A stretch of DNA of 64,000 nt from Marthasterias glacialis (taxonomy: Eukaryota; Echinodermata; Asteroidea; Forcipulatida; Asteriidae), in contig OU452236.1 in the NCBI GenBank assembly GCA_911728455.2, positions 13,193,838 to 13,257,837 on the forward strand. The letters run 5' to 3'. Shown piece by piece: positions 1 to 12,127 of this stretch. Under the pieces are notes generated by a model. That model ran no database searches. It had not been told where the DNA came from and worked only from the letters and a program-made list of their open reading frames with translations. The position numbers and the translations under genes were made by a program. The stretch's first letter is position 1. Each line of letters starts with the position of its first letter.

Positions 1-3000
1 GATTTCAAGGCGGAAGATGGCCCTGGCTGGCCAGGAAAACCAGATTTTCAGATGCAGGACTATGGCAGCTAACTGCAGGTACAAGAAATTTCTCTCTAGC
101 CCCATTATTTCTGGAGTTATTGGCCGTGGCGCTGCCCACTTCTTTTTTCGGCGTGTTTTTTTTTGCTGGCTTCGGTCCAGCACACATGTAGGGGCCTTGC
201 CTATGGTTGACGTACACACAGCATGGCCGTATGCACTGGACATCCTCGGGGTGTCCTCTCTCCGCGGTCCCTGGCATCCTCCCTGTTTATCCCGCAGCCT
301 CAAGACCGGCATTTTCGGAAAACCCTTGAGCAGGGCTTTCCAACAGTGTCAGACTTGTCAGTTTCCCGCCAATACTTTGGGAGATAGAGCCGCTGCTAAG
401 TCTTGTTTTCACTCTGTTACAGCTTCGTGTACAAAAGTGCCATTAGACAGGCGTTTGAAGCGCATTCGGAGCAGCCCCGCTCCCTGGTGATTTCAAGGCG
501 GAAGATGGCTCTGGCTGGCCAAGTAAACCAAGTTTTCAGATGCAGGACTATGGCAGCTAACTGCAGGTACAAGAAATTTCTCTCTAGCCCCATTATTTCT
601 GGAGTTATTGGCCGTGACGCTGCCCAATTCTTTTTCTCGGCGTTTTTTTTTTTTTGCTGGCTTCGGTCCAGCACACATGTAGGGGCCTTGCCTATTGTTG
701 ACGTATACACAGCATGGCCGTATGCACTGGACATCCTCGGGGTGTCCACTCTCCGCGGTCCCTGGCATCCTCCCTGTTTATCCCGCAGCCTCAAGACCGG
801 CATTTTCGGAAAGCCCATGAGCAGGGCTTTCCAACAGTGTCAGACTTGTCAGTTTCCCGCCAATACTTTGGGAGATAGAGCTGTTGCTAAGTCTTGTTTT
901 CACTCTGTTACAGCTTCGTGTACAAAAGTGCCATTAGACAGGCGTTTGAAGTACATTCGGAGCAGCCCCGCTCCCTGGTGATTTCAAGGCGGAAGATGGC
1001 CCTGGCTGGCCAAGTAAACCAGGCTTTCAGATGCAGGACTATGGCAGCTAACTGCAGGTACAAGAAATTTCTCTCTAGCCCCATTATTTCTGGAGTTATT
1101 GGCCGTGGCGCTGCCCAATTCTTTTCTTCGGCGTTTTTTTTTTTTTTGCTGGCTTCGGTCCAGCACACATGTAGGGGCCTTGCCTATTGTTGACGTACAC
1201 ACAGCATGGCCGTATGCACTGGACATCCTCGGGGTGTCCACTCTCCGCGGTCCCTGGCATCCTCTCTGTTCATCCCGCAGCCTCAAGACCGGCATTTTCG
1301 GAAAGCCCTTGAGCAGGGCTTTCCAACAGTGTCAGACTTGTCAGTTTCCCGCCAATACTTTGGGAGATAGAGCTGTTGCTAAGTCTTGTTTTCACTCTGT
1401 TACAGCTTCGTGTACAAAAGTGCCATTAGACAGGCGTTTGAAGCACATTCGGAGCAGCCCCGCTCCCTGGTGATTTCAAAGCGGAAGATGGCCCTGGCAG
1501 GCCAAGAAAACCAGATTTTCAGATGCAGGACTATGGCAGCTAACTGCAGGTACAATAAATTTCTCTCTAGCCCCATTATTTCTGGAGTTATTGGCCGTGG
1601 CGCTGCCCACTTCTTATTTCGGCGTGTTTTTTTTTTGCTGGCTTCGGTCCAGCACACATGTAGGGGCCTTGCCTATTGTTGACGTACACACAGCATGGCC
1701 GTATGCACTGGAAATCCTCGGGGTGTCCTCTCTCCGCAGTCCCTGCCATCCTCCCTGTTTATCCTGCATCCTCAAGACCGGCATTTCCGGAAAGCCCTTG
1801 AGCAGGGCTTTCCATTAGTGTCAGACTTGTCAGTTTCCCGCCAATACTTTGGGAGATAGAGCCGTTGCTAAGTCTTGTTTTCACTCTGTTACAGCTTCGT
1901 GTACAAAAGTGCCATTAGACAGGCGTTTGAAGCTCATTCGGACCAGCCCCGCTCCCTGGTGATTTCAAGGCGGAAGATGGCCCTGGCTGGCCAAGAAAAC
2001 CAGATTTTCAGATGCAGGACTATGGCAGCTAACTGCAGGTACAAGAAATTTCTCTCTAGCCCCATTATTTCTGGAGTTATTGGCCGTGGCGCTGCCCACT
2101 TCTTTTTTCGGCGTTTTTTTTTTGCTGGCTTCGGTCCAGCACACATGTAGGGGCCTTGCCTATTGTTGACGTACACACAGCATGGCCGTATGCACTGGAC
2201 ATCCTCGGGGTGTCCTCACTCCGCGGTCCCTGGCATCCTCCCTGTTTATCCCGCATCCTCAAGACCGGCATTTTCGGAAAGCCCTTGAGCAGGGCTTTCC
2301 CACAGTGTCAGACTTGTCAGTTTCCCGCCAACACTTTGGGAGATAGAGCCGTTGCTAAGTCTTGTTTTCACTCTGTTACAGCTTCGTGTACAAAAGTGCC
2401 ATTAGACAGGCGTTTGAAGCGCATTCGGAGCAGCCCCGCTCCCTGGTGATTTCAAGGCGGAAGATGGCCCTGGCTGGCCAAGAAAACCAGATTTTCAGAT
2501 GCAGGACTATGGCAGCTAACTGCAGGTACAAGAAATTTCTCTCTAGCCCCATTATTTCTTGAGTTATTGGCCGTGGCGCTGCCCACTTCTTATTTCGGCG
2601 TGTTTTTTTTTTTGCTGGCTTCGGTCCAGCACACATGTAGGGGCCTTGCCTATTGTTGACGTACACACAGCATGGCCGTATGCACTGGACATCCTCGGGG
2701 TGTCCTCTCTCCGCAGTCCCTGCCATCCTCCCTGTTTATCCTGCATCCTCAAGACCGGCATTTCCGGAAAGCCCTTGAGCAGGGATTTCCATTAGTGTCA
2801 GACTTGTCAGTTTCCCGCCAATACTTTGGGAGATAGAGCCGTTGCTAAGTCTTGTTTTCACTCTGTTACAGCTTCGTGTACAAAAGTGCCATTAGACAGG
2901 CGTTTGAAGCGCATTCGGAGCAGCCCCGCTCCCTGGTGATTTCAAGGCGGAAGATGGCCCTGGCTGGCCAAGAAAACCAGATTTTCAGATGCAGGACTAT

Positions 3001-5793
3001 GGCAGCTAACTGCAGGTACAAGAAATTTCTCTCTAGCCCCATTATTTCTTGAGTTATTGGCCGTGGCGCTGCCCACTTCTTATTTCGGCGTGTTTTTTTT
3101 TTTGCTGGCTTCGGTCCAGCACACATGTAGGGGCCTTGCCTATTGTTGACGTACACACAGCATGGCCGTATGCACTGGACATCCTCGGGGTGTCCTCTCT
3201 CCGCAGTCCCTGCCATCCTCCCTGTTTATCCTGCATCCTCAAGACCGGCATTTCCGGAAAGCCCTTGAGCAGGGATTTCCATTAGTGTCAGACTTGTCAG
3301 TTTCCCGCCAATACTTTGGGACATAGAGCCGTTGCTAAGTCTTGTTTTCACTCTGTTACAGCTTCGTGTACAAAAGTGCCATTAGACAGGCGTTTGAAGC
3401 GCATTCGGAGCAGCCCCGCTCCCTGGTGATTTCAAGGCGGAAGATGGCCCTGGCTGGCCAAGAAAACCAGATTTTCAGATGCAGGACTATGACAGCTAAC
3501 TGCAGGTACAAGAAATTTCTCTCTAGCCCCATTATTTCTGGAGTTATTGGCCGTGGCGCTGCCCACTTCTTTTTTCGGCGTGTTTATTTTTTGCTGGCTT
3601 CGGTCCAGCACACATGTAGGGACCTTACCTGTTGTTGACGTACACACAGCATGGCCGTATGCACTGGACATCCTCGGGGTGTCCTCTCTCCGCGGTCCCT
3701 GGCATCCTCCTCGTTTATCCTGCATCCTCAAGACCAGCATTTTCGGAAAGCCCTTGAGCAGGGCTTTCCAACAGTGTCAGACTTGTCAGTTTCCCGCTAA
3801 TACTTCGGGAGATAGAGCCGTTGCTAAGTCTTGTTTTCACTCTGTTTCAGCTTCGTGTACAAAAGTGCCATTAGACAGGCGTTTGAAGCGCATTCGGAGC
3901 AGCCCCGCTCCCTGGTGATTTCAAGGCGGAAGATGGCCCTGGCTGGCCAGGAAAACCAGATTTGCAGATGCAGGACTATGGCAGCTAACTGCAGGTACAA
4001 AAAATTTTTTTCTAGCCCCATTATTTCTGGAGTTATTGGCCGTGGCGCTGCCCACTTCTTTTTTCGACGTGTTTTTTTTTTTTTTTGCTGGCTTCGGTCC
4101 AGCACACATGTAGGGGCCTTGCCTATTGTTGACGTACACACAGCATGGCCGTATGCACTGGACATCCTCGGGGTGTCCTCTCTCCGCGGTCCCTGGCATC
4201 CTCCCTGTTTATCCCGCATCCTCAAGACCGGCATTTTCGGAAAGCCCTTGAGCAGGGCTTTCCAACAGTGTCAGACTTGTCAGTTTCCCGCCAATACTTT
4301 GGGAGATTAAGCCGTTGCTAAGTCTTGTTTTCACTCTGTTACATCTTCGTGTACAAAAGTGCCATTAGACAGGCGATTGAAGCGCATTCGGAGCAGCACC
4401 GCTCCCTGGTGATTTCAAGGCGGAAGATGGCCCTGGCTGGCCAAGAAAACCAGATTTTCAGATGCAGGACTATGGCAGCTAACTGCAGGTAAAAGAAATT
4501 TCTCTCTAGCCCCATTATTTCTGGAGTAATTGGCCGTGGCGCTGCCCACTTCTTTTTTCGGCGTTTTTTTTTAGCTGGCTTCGGTCCAGCACACACGTAG
4601 GGGCCTTGCCTATTGTTGACGTACACACAGCATGGCCGTATGCACTGGACATCCTCGGGGTGTCCTCTCTCCGCGGTCCCTGGCATCCTCCCTGTTTATC
4701 CCGCATCCTCAAGACCGGCATTTTCGGAAAGCCCTTGAGCAGGGCTTCCCAACAGTGTCAGACTTGTCAGTTTCCCGCCAATACTTTGGGAGATAGAGCC
4801 GTTGCTAAGTCTTGTTTTCACTCTGTTACAGCTTCGTGTACAAAAGTGCCATTAGACAGGCGTTTGAAGCGCATTCGGAGCAGCCCCGCTCCCTGGTGAT
4901 TTCAAGGCGGAAGATGGCCCTGGCTGGCCAAGAAAACCAGATTTTCAGATGCATGACTATGACAGCTAACTGCAGGTACAAGAAATTTCTCTCTAGCCCC
5001 ATTATTTCTGGAGTTATTGGCCGTGGCGCTGCCCACTTCTTTTTTCGGCGTGTTTTTTTTTTGCTGGCTTCGGTCCAGCACACATGTAGGGACCTTACCT
5101 GTTGTTGACGTACACACAGCATGGCCGTATGCACTGGACATCCTCGGGGTGTCCTCTCTCCGCGGTCCCTGGCATCCTCCTCGTTTATCCTGCATCCTCA
5201 AGACCAGCATTTTCGGAAAGCCCTTGAGCAGGGCTTTCCAACAGTGTCAGACTTGTCAGTTTCCCGCCAATACTTTGGGAGATAGAGCCGTTGCTAAGTC
5301 TTGTTTTCACCTTGTTTCAGCTTCGTGTACAAAAGTGCCATTAGACAGGCGTTTGAAGCGCATTCGGAGCAGCCCCGCTCCCTGGTGATTTCAAGGCGGA
5401 AGATGGCCCTGGCTGGCCAGGAAAACCAGATTTGCAGATGCAGGACTGTGGCAGCTAACTGCAGGTACAAAAATTTTTTTTCTAGCCCCATTATTTCTGG
5501 AGTTATTGGCCGTGGCGCTGCCCACTTCTTTTTTCGACGTGTTTTTTTTTTTTTTGCTGGCTTCGGTCCAGCACACATGTAGGGGCCTTGCCTATTGTTG
5601 ACGTACACACAGCATGGCCGTATGCACTGGACATCCTCGGGGTGTCCTCTCTCCGCGGTCCCTGGCATCCTCCCTGTTTATCCTGCATCCTCAAGACCAG
5701 CATTTTCGGAAAGCCCTTGAGCAGGGCTTTCCAACAGTGTCAGACTTGTCAGTTTCCCGCCAATACTTTGGGAGATAGAGCCGTTGCTAAATC
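1..5793 (+). repeat. Type A monomer block 1
   Basis: A partial monomer (1-402) is followed by monomers anchored at 403, 894, 1386, 1875, 2362, 2852, 3342, 3831, 4325, 4812 and 5301. Nearly all carry ATGTAGGGGCC and the string CCTATTGTTGACGTACAC (type A). The monomers up to about 1385 share private changes (GCCAAGTAAACC in the exon-like part, T-tracts of 11-13). Monomers 1386, 2362 and 2852 share TTTCCATTAGTG beside the hairpin. Monomer 4325 has lost the AG of the acceptor-like site (TTACATCTTCG). The block shows more single-base divergence between neighbours than the right part of the window. Confidence 0.9.
2362..3341 (+). repeat. Recent 490-bp monomer duplication
   Basis: Monomers 2362-2851 and 2852-3341 look identical by eye except for one base (GGGAGATAG against GGGACATAG just before the next anchor). 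They share rare changes seen together nowhere else: TATTTCTTGAGTT in the conserved block, and AGGGATTTCCATTAG in the hairpin arm. This is a single-monomer duplication much younger than its surroundings, as expected from unequal exchange by one register. Confidence 0.85.
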
Positions 5794-6070
5794 TTGTTTT
5801 CACTCTGTTACAGCTTCGTGTACAAAAGTGCCATTAGACAGGCGTTTGAAGCGCATTCGGAGCAGCCCCGCTCCCTGGTGATTTCAAGGCGGAAGATGGC
5901 CCTGGCTGGCCAGGAAAACCAGATTTTCAGATGCAGGACTATGGCAGCTAACTGCAGGTACAAGAAATTTCTCTCTAGCCCCATTATTTCTGGAGTTATT
6001 GGCCGTGGCGCTGCCCACTTCTTTTTTCGGCGTTTTTTTTAGCTGGCTTCGGTCCAGCACACACGTAGCG
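4150..6070 (+). repeat. Left copy of a 6334-bp-spaced duplication
   Basis: Anchors 4325, 4812, 5301 and 5794 match 10659, 11146, 11635 and 12128, each exactly 6334 bp away. Shared private markers are GGAGATTAAGCC, TTACATCTTCG, GGCGATTGAAGC, CAGCACCGCTCC, CAGGTAAAAGAAA, GATGCATGACTATGACAG, ATTTGCAGATGC and GCTAAATCTTG. The spacing is 13 monomers. Edges are approximate because flanking monomers resemble each other anyway. Confidence 0.85.
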
Positions 6071-9000
6071 GCCTTGGCTACTGTTGACCTACACACAGCA
6101 TGGCCGTATGCACTGGACATCTTCGGGGTGTCCTCTCTCTGCGGTCCCTGGCATCCTCCCTGTTTATCATGCATCCTCAAGACCAACATTTTCGGAAAGC
6201 CCTTGAGCAGGGCTTTCCAACAGTGTCAGACTTGTCAGTTTTCCGCCAATACTTTGGGAGATAGAGCCGTTGCTAAGTCTTGTTTTCACTCTGTTACAGC
6301 TTCGTGTACAAAAGTGCCATTAGACAGGCGTTTGAAGCGCATTCGGAGCAGCCCCGCTCCCTGGTGATTTCAAGGCGGAAGATGGCCCTGGCTGGCCAAG
6401 AAAACCAGATTTTCAGATGCAGGACTATGGCAGCTAACTGCAGGTACAGGAAATTTCTCTCTAGCCCCATTATTTCTGGAGTTATTGGCCGTGGCGCTGC
6501 CCACTTCTTTTTTCGGCGTTTTTTTAGCTGGCTTCGGTCCAGCACACACGTAGCGGCCTTGGCTATAGATGACGTACATACAGCATGGCCGTATGCACTA
6601 GACATCCTCGGGGTGTCCTCTCTCTGCGGTCCCTGGCATCCTCCCTGTTTATCCTGCATCCTCAAGACCAACATTTTCGGAAAGCCCTTGAGCAGGGCTT
6701 TCCAACAGTGTCAGACTTGTCAGTTTCCCGCCAATACTTTGGGAGATAGAGCCGTTGCTAAGTCTTGTTATCACTCTGTTACAGCTTCGTGTACAAAAGT
6801 GCCATTAGACAGGCGTTTGAAGCGCATTCGGAGCAGCCCCGCTCCCTGGTGATTTCAAGGCGGAAGATGGCCCTGGCTGGCCAGGAAAACCAGATTTTCA
6901 GATGCAGGACTATGGCAGCTAACTGCAGGTACAAGAAATTTCTCTTTAGCCCCATTATTTCTGGAGTTATTGGCCGTGGCGCTGCCCACTTCTTTTTTCG
7001 GCGTTTTTTTTAGCTGGCTTCGGTCCAGCACACACGTAGCGGCCTTGGCTACTGTTGACCTACACACAGCATGGCCGTATGCACTGGACATCTTCGGGGT
7101 GTCCTCTCTCTGCGGTCCCTGGCATCCTCCCTGTTTGTCATGCATCCTCAAGACCAACGTTTTCGGAAAGCCCTTGAGCAGGGCTTTCCAACAGTGTCAG
7201 ACTTGTCAGTTTCCCGCCAATACTTTGGGAGATAGAGCCGTTGCTAAGTCTTGTTTTCACTCTGTTACAGCTTCGTGTACAAAAGTGCCATTAGACAGGC
7301 GTTTGAAGCGCATTCGGAGCAGCCCCGCTCCCTGGTAATTTCAAGGCGGAAGATGGCCCTGGCTGGCCAGGAAAACCAGATTTTCAGATGCAGGACTATG
7401 GCAGCTAACTGCAGGTACAAGAAATTTCTCTCTAGCCCCATTATTTCTGGAGTTATTGGCCGTGGCGCTGCCCACTTCTTTTTTCGGCGTTTTTTTTAGC
7501 TGGCTTCGGTCCAGCACACACGTAGCGGCCTTGGCTACTGTTGACCTACACACAGCATGGCCGTATGCACTGGACATCTTCGGGGTGTCCTCTCTCTGCG
7601 GTCCCTGGCATCCTCCCTGTTTATCATGCATCCTCAAGACCAACATTTTCGGAAAGCCCTTGAGCAGGGCTTTCCAACAGTGTCAGACTTGTCAGTTTCC
7701 CGCCAATACTTTGGGAGATAGAGCCGTTGCTAAGTCTTGTTTTCACTCTGTTACAGCTTCGTGTACAAAAGTGCCATTAGACAGGCGTTTGAAGCGCATT
7801 CGGAGCAGCCCCGCTCCCTGGTGATTTCAAGGCGGAAGATGGCCCTGGCTGGCCAAGAAAACCAGATTTTCAGATGCAGGACTATGGCAGCTAACTGCAG
7901 GTACAGGAAATTTCTCTCTAGCCCCATTATTTCTGGAGTTATTGGCCGTGGCGCTGCCCACTTCTTTTTTCGGCGTTTTTTTTTAGCTGGCTTCGGTCCA
8001 GCACACACGTAGCGGCCTTGGCTATAGATGACGTACATACAGCATGGCCGTATGCACTAGACATCCTCGGGGTGTCCTCTCTCTGCGGTCCCTGGCATCC
8101 TCCCTGTTTATCCTGCATCCTCAAGACCAACATTTTCGGAAAGCCCTTGAGCAGGGCTTTCCAACAGTGTCAGACTTGTCAGTTTCCCGCCAATACTTTG
8201 GGAGATAGAGCCGTTGCTAAGTCTTGTTTTCACTCTGTTACAGCTTCGTGTACAAAAGTGCCATTAGACAGGCGTTTGAAGCGCATTCGGAGCAGCCCCG
8301 CTCCCTGGTGATTTCAAGGCGGAAGATGGCCCTGGCTGGCCAGGAAAACCAGATTTTCAGATGCAGGACTATGGCAGCTAACTGCAGGTACAAGAAATTT
8401 CTCTTTAGCCCCATTATTTCTGGAGTTATTGGCCGTGGCGCTGCCCACTTCTTTTTTCGGCGTTTTTTTTAGCTGGCTTCGGTCCAGCACACACGTAGCG
8501 GCCTTGGCTACTGTTGACCTACACACAGCATGGCCGTATGCACTGGACATCTTCGGGGTGTCCTCTCTCTGCGGTCCCTGGCATCCTCCCTGTTTGTCAT
8601 GCATCCTCAAGACCAACGTTTTCGGAAAGCCCTTGAGCAGGGCTTTCCAACAGTGTCAGACTTGTCAGTTTCCCGCCAATACTTTGGGAGATAGAGCCGT
8701 TGCTAAGTCTTGTTTTCACTCTGTTACAGCTTCGTGTACAAAAGTGCCATTAGACAGGCGTTTGAAGCGCATTCGGAGCAGCCCCGCTCCCTGGTAATTT
8801 CAAGGCGGAAGATGGCCCTGGCTGGCCAGGAAAACCAGATTTTCAGATGCAGGACTATGGCAGCTAACTGCAGGTACAAGAAATTTCTCTCTAGCCCCAT
8901 TATTTCTGGAGTTATTGGCCGTGGCGCTGCCCACTTCTTTTTTCGGCGTTTTTTTTAGCTGGCTTCGGTCCAGCACACACGTAGCGGCCTTGGCTACTGT

Positions 9001-10168
9001 TGACCTACACACAGCATGGCCGTATGCACTGGACATCTTCGGGGTGTCCTCTCTCTGCGGTCCCTGGCATCCTCCCTGTTTATCATGCATCCTCAAGACC
9101 AACATTTTCGGAAAGCCCTTGAGCAGGGCTTTCCAACAGTGTCAGACTTGTCAGTTTCCCGCCAATACTTTGGGAGATAGAGCCGTTGCTAAGTCTTGTT
9201 TTCACTCTGTTACAGCTTCGTGTACAAAAGTGCCATTAGACAGGCGTTTGAAGCGCATTCGGAGCAGCCCCGCTCCCTGGTGATTTCAAGGCGGAAGATG
9301 GCCCTGGCTGGCCAAGAAAACCAGATTTTCAGATGCAGGACTATGGCAGCTAACTGCAGGTACAGGAAATTTCTCTCTAGCCCCATTATTTCTGGAGTTA
9401 TTGGCCGTGGCGCTGCCCACTTCTTTTTTCGGCGTTTTTTTTTAGCTGGCTTCGGTCCAGCACACACGTAGCGGCCTTGGCTATAGATGACGTACATACA
9501 GCATGGCCGTATGCACTAGACATCCTCGGGGTGTCCTCTCTCTGCGGTCCCTGGCATCCTCCCTGTTTATCCTGCATCCTCAAGACCAACATTTTCGGAA
9601 AGCCCTTGAGCAGGGCTTTCCAACAGTGTCAGACTTGTCAGTTTCCCGCCAATACTTTGGGAGATAGAGCCGTTGCTAAGTCTTGTTTTCACTCTGTTAC
9701 AGCTTCGTGTACAAAAGTGCCATTAGACAGGCGTTTGAAGCGCATTCGGAGCAGCCCCGCTCCCTGGTGATTTCAAGGCGGAAGATGGCCCTGGCTGGCC
9801 AGGAAAACCAGATTTTCAGATGCAGGACTATGGCAGCTAACTGCAGGTACAAGAAATTTCTCTTTAGCCCCATTATTTCTGGAGTTATTGGCCGTGGCGC
9901 TGCCCACTTCTTTTTTCGGCGTTTTTTTTAGCTGGCTTCGGTCCAGCACACACGTAGCGGCCTTGGGTACTGTTGACCTACACACAGCATGGCCGTATGC
10001 ACTGGACATCTTCGGGGTGTCCTCTCTCTGCGGTCCCTGGCATCCTCCCTGTTTATCATGCCTCCTCAAGACCAACATTTTCGGAAAGCCCTTGAGCAGG
10101 GCTTTCCAACAGTGTCAGACTTGTCAGTTTCCCGCCAATACTTTGGGAGATTAAGCCGTTGCTAAGTC
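5794..10168 (+). repeat. Type B/C block with trimer higher-order repeat
   Basis: Monomers are anchored at 5794 (B), 6280 (C), 6765 (B), 7251 (B), 7737 (C), 8224 (B), 8710 (B), 9196 (C) and 9683 (B). The B-B-C trimer at 6765-8223 repeats at 8224-9682 with a 1459-bp period. Matching markers include CTGGTAATTTC (near 7335 and 8794), TGTTTGTCATGC, ACCAACGTTTTC, CTCTTTAGCCCC and CAGGTACAGGAAA. I see one difference between the two units (TTGTTATCACTC at 6765 only). Monomer 6280 is a slightly diverged partial third unit on the left, and 9683 begins another on the right. Confidence 0.9.
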
Positions 10169-12127
10169 TTGTTTTCACTCTGTTACAGCTTCGTGTACAA
10201 AAGTGCCATTAGACAGGCGTTTGAAGCGCATTCGGAGCAGCCCCGCTCCCTGGTGATTTCAAGGCAGAAGATGGCCCTGGCTGGCCAAGAAAACCAGATT
10301 TTCAGATGCAGGACTATGGCAGCTAACTGCAGGTACAAGAAATTTCTCTCTAGCCCCATTATTTCTGGAGTTATTGGCCGTGGCGCTGCCCACTTCTTTT
10401 TTTCGGCGTGTTTTTTTTTTGCTGGCTTCAGTCCAGCACACATGTAGTTGCCTTGCCTATTGTTGACGTACACACAGCATGGCCGTATGCACTGGACATC
10501 CTCGGGGTGTCCTCTCTCCGCGGTCCCTGGCATCCTCCCTGATTATCCCGCATCCTCAAGACCGGCATTTTCGGAAAGCCCTTGAGCAGGGCTTTCCAAC
10601 AGTGTCAGACTTGTCAGTTTCCCGCCAATACTTTGGGAGATTAAGCCGTTGCTAAGTCTTGTTTTCACTCTGTTACATCTTCGTGTACAAAAGTGCCATT
10701 AGACAGGCGATTGAAGCGCATTCGGAGCAGCACCGCTCCCTGGTGATTTCAAGGCGGAAGATGGCCCTGGCTGGCCAAGAAAACCAGATTTTCAGATGCA
10801 GGACTATGGCAACTAACTGCAGGTAAAAGAAATTTTTCTCTAGCCCCATTATTTCTGGAGTAATTGGCCGTGGCGCTGCCCACTTCTTTTTTCGGCGTTT
10901 TTTTTTAGCTGGCTTCGGTCCAGCACACACGTAGGGGCCTTGCCTATTGTTGACGTACACACAGCATGGCCGTATGCACTGGACATCCTCGGGGTGTCCT
11001 CTCTCCGCGGTCCCTGGCATCCTCCCTGTTTATCCCGCATCCTCAAGACCGGCATTTTCGGAAAGCCCTCGAGCAGGGCTTCCCAACAGTGTCAGACTTG
11101 TCAGTTTCCCGCCAATACTTTGGGAGATAGAGCCGTTGCTAAGTCTTGTTTTCACTCTGTTACAGCTTCGTGTACAAAAGTGCCATTAGACAGGCGTTTG
11201 AAGCGCATTCGGAGCAGCCCCGCTCCCTGGTGATTTCAAGGCGGAAGATGGCCCTGGCTGGCCAAGAAAACCAGATTTTCAGATGCATGACTATGACAGC
11301 TAACTGCAGGTACAAGAAATTTCTCTCTAGCCCCATTATTTCTGGAGTTATTGGCCGTGGCGCTGCCCACTTCTTTTTTCGGCGTGTTTTTTTTTTGCTG
11401 GCTTCGGTCCAGCACACATGTAGGGACCTTACCTGTTGTTGACGTACACACAGCATGGCCGTATGCACTGGACATCCTCGGGGTGTCCTCTCTCCGCGGT
11501 CCCTGGCATCCTCCTCGTTTATCCTGCATCCTCAAGACCAGCATTTTCGGAAAGCCCTTGAGCAGGGCTTTCCAACAGTGTCAGACTTGTTAGTTTCCCG
11601 CCAATACTTTGGGAGATAGAGCCGTTGCTAAGTCTTGTTTTCACTCTGTTTCAGCTTCGTGTACAAAAGTGCCATTAGACAGGCGTTTGAAGCGCATTCG
11701 GAGCAGCCCCGCTCCCTGGTGATTTCAAGGCGGAAGATGGCCCTGGCTGGCCAGGAAAACCAGATTTGCAGATGCAGGACTATGGCAGCTAACTGCAGGT
11801 ACAAAATTTTTTTTTCTAGCCCCATTATTTCTGGAGTTATTGGCCGTGGCGCTGCCCACTTCTTTTTTCGACGTGTTTTTTTTTTTTTTGCTGGCTTCGG
11901 TCCAGCACACATGTAGGGGCCTTGCCTATTGTTGACGTACACACAGCATGGCCGTATGCACTGGACATCCTCGGGGTGTCCTCTCTCCGCGGTCCCTGGC
12001 ATCCTCCCTGTTTATCCTGCATCCTCAAGACCAGCATTTTCGGAAAGCCCTTGAGCAGGGCTTTCCAACAGTGTCAGACTTGTCAGTTTCCCGCCAATAC
12101 TTTGGGAGATAGAGCCGTTGCTAAATC
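10169..12127 (+). repeat. Type A block 2, copy of the 4.2-6.1 kb segment
   Basis: Four type A monomers (10169, 10659, 11146, 11635) lie between B/C blocks. The last three match 4325, 4812 and 5301 at 6334 bp, including the lost acceptor AG (TTACATCTTCG) and the altered donor (CAGGTAAAAG). The match runs on into the B-type monomer 12128, which shares GCTAAATCTTG with 5794. Since the exchange carried an A-to-B boundary with it, the simplest reading is a 13-monomer segmental duplication rather than independent origins. Confidence 0.88.
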
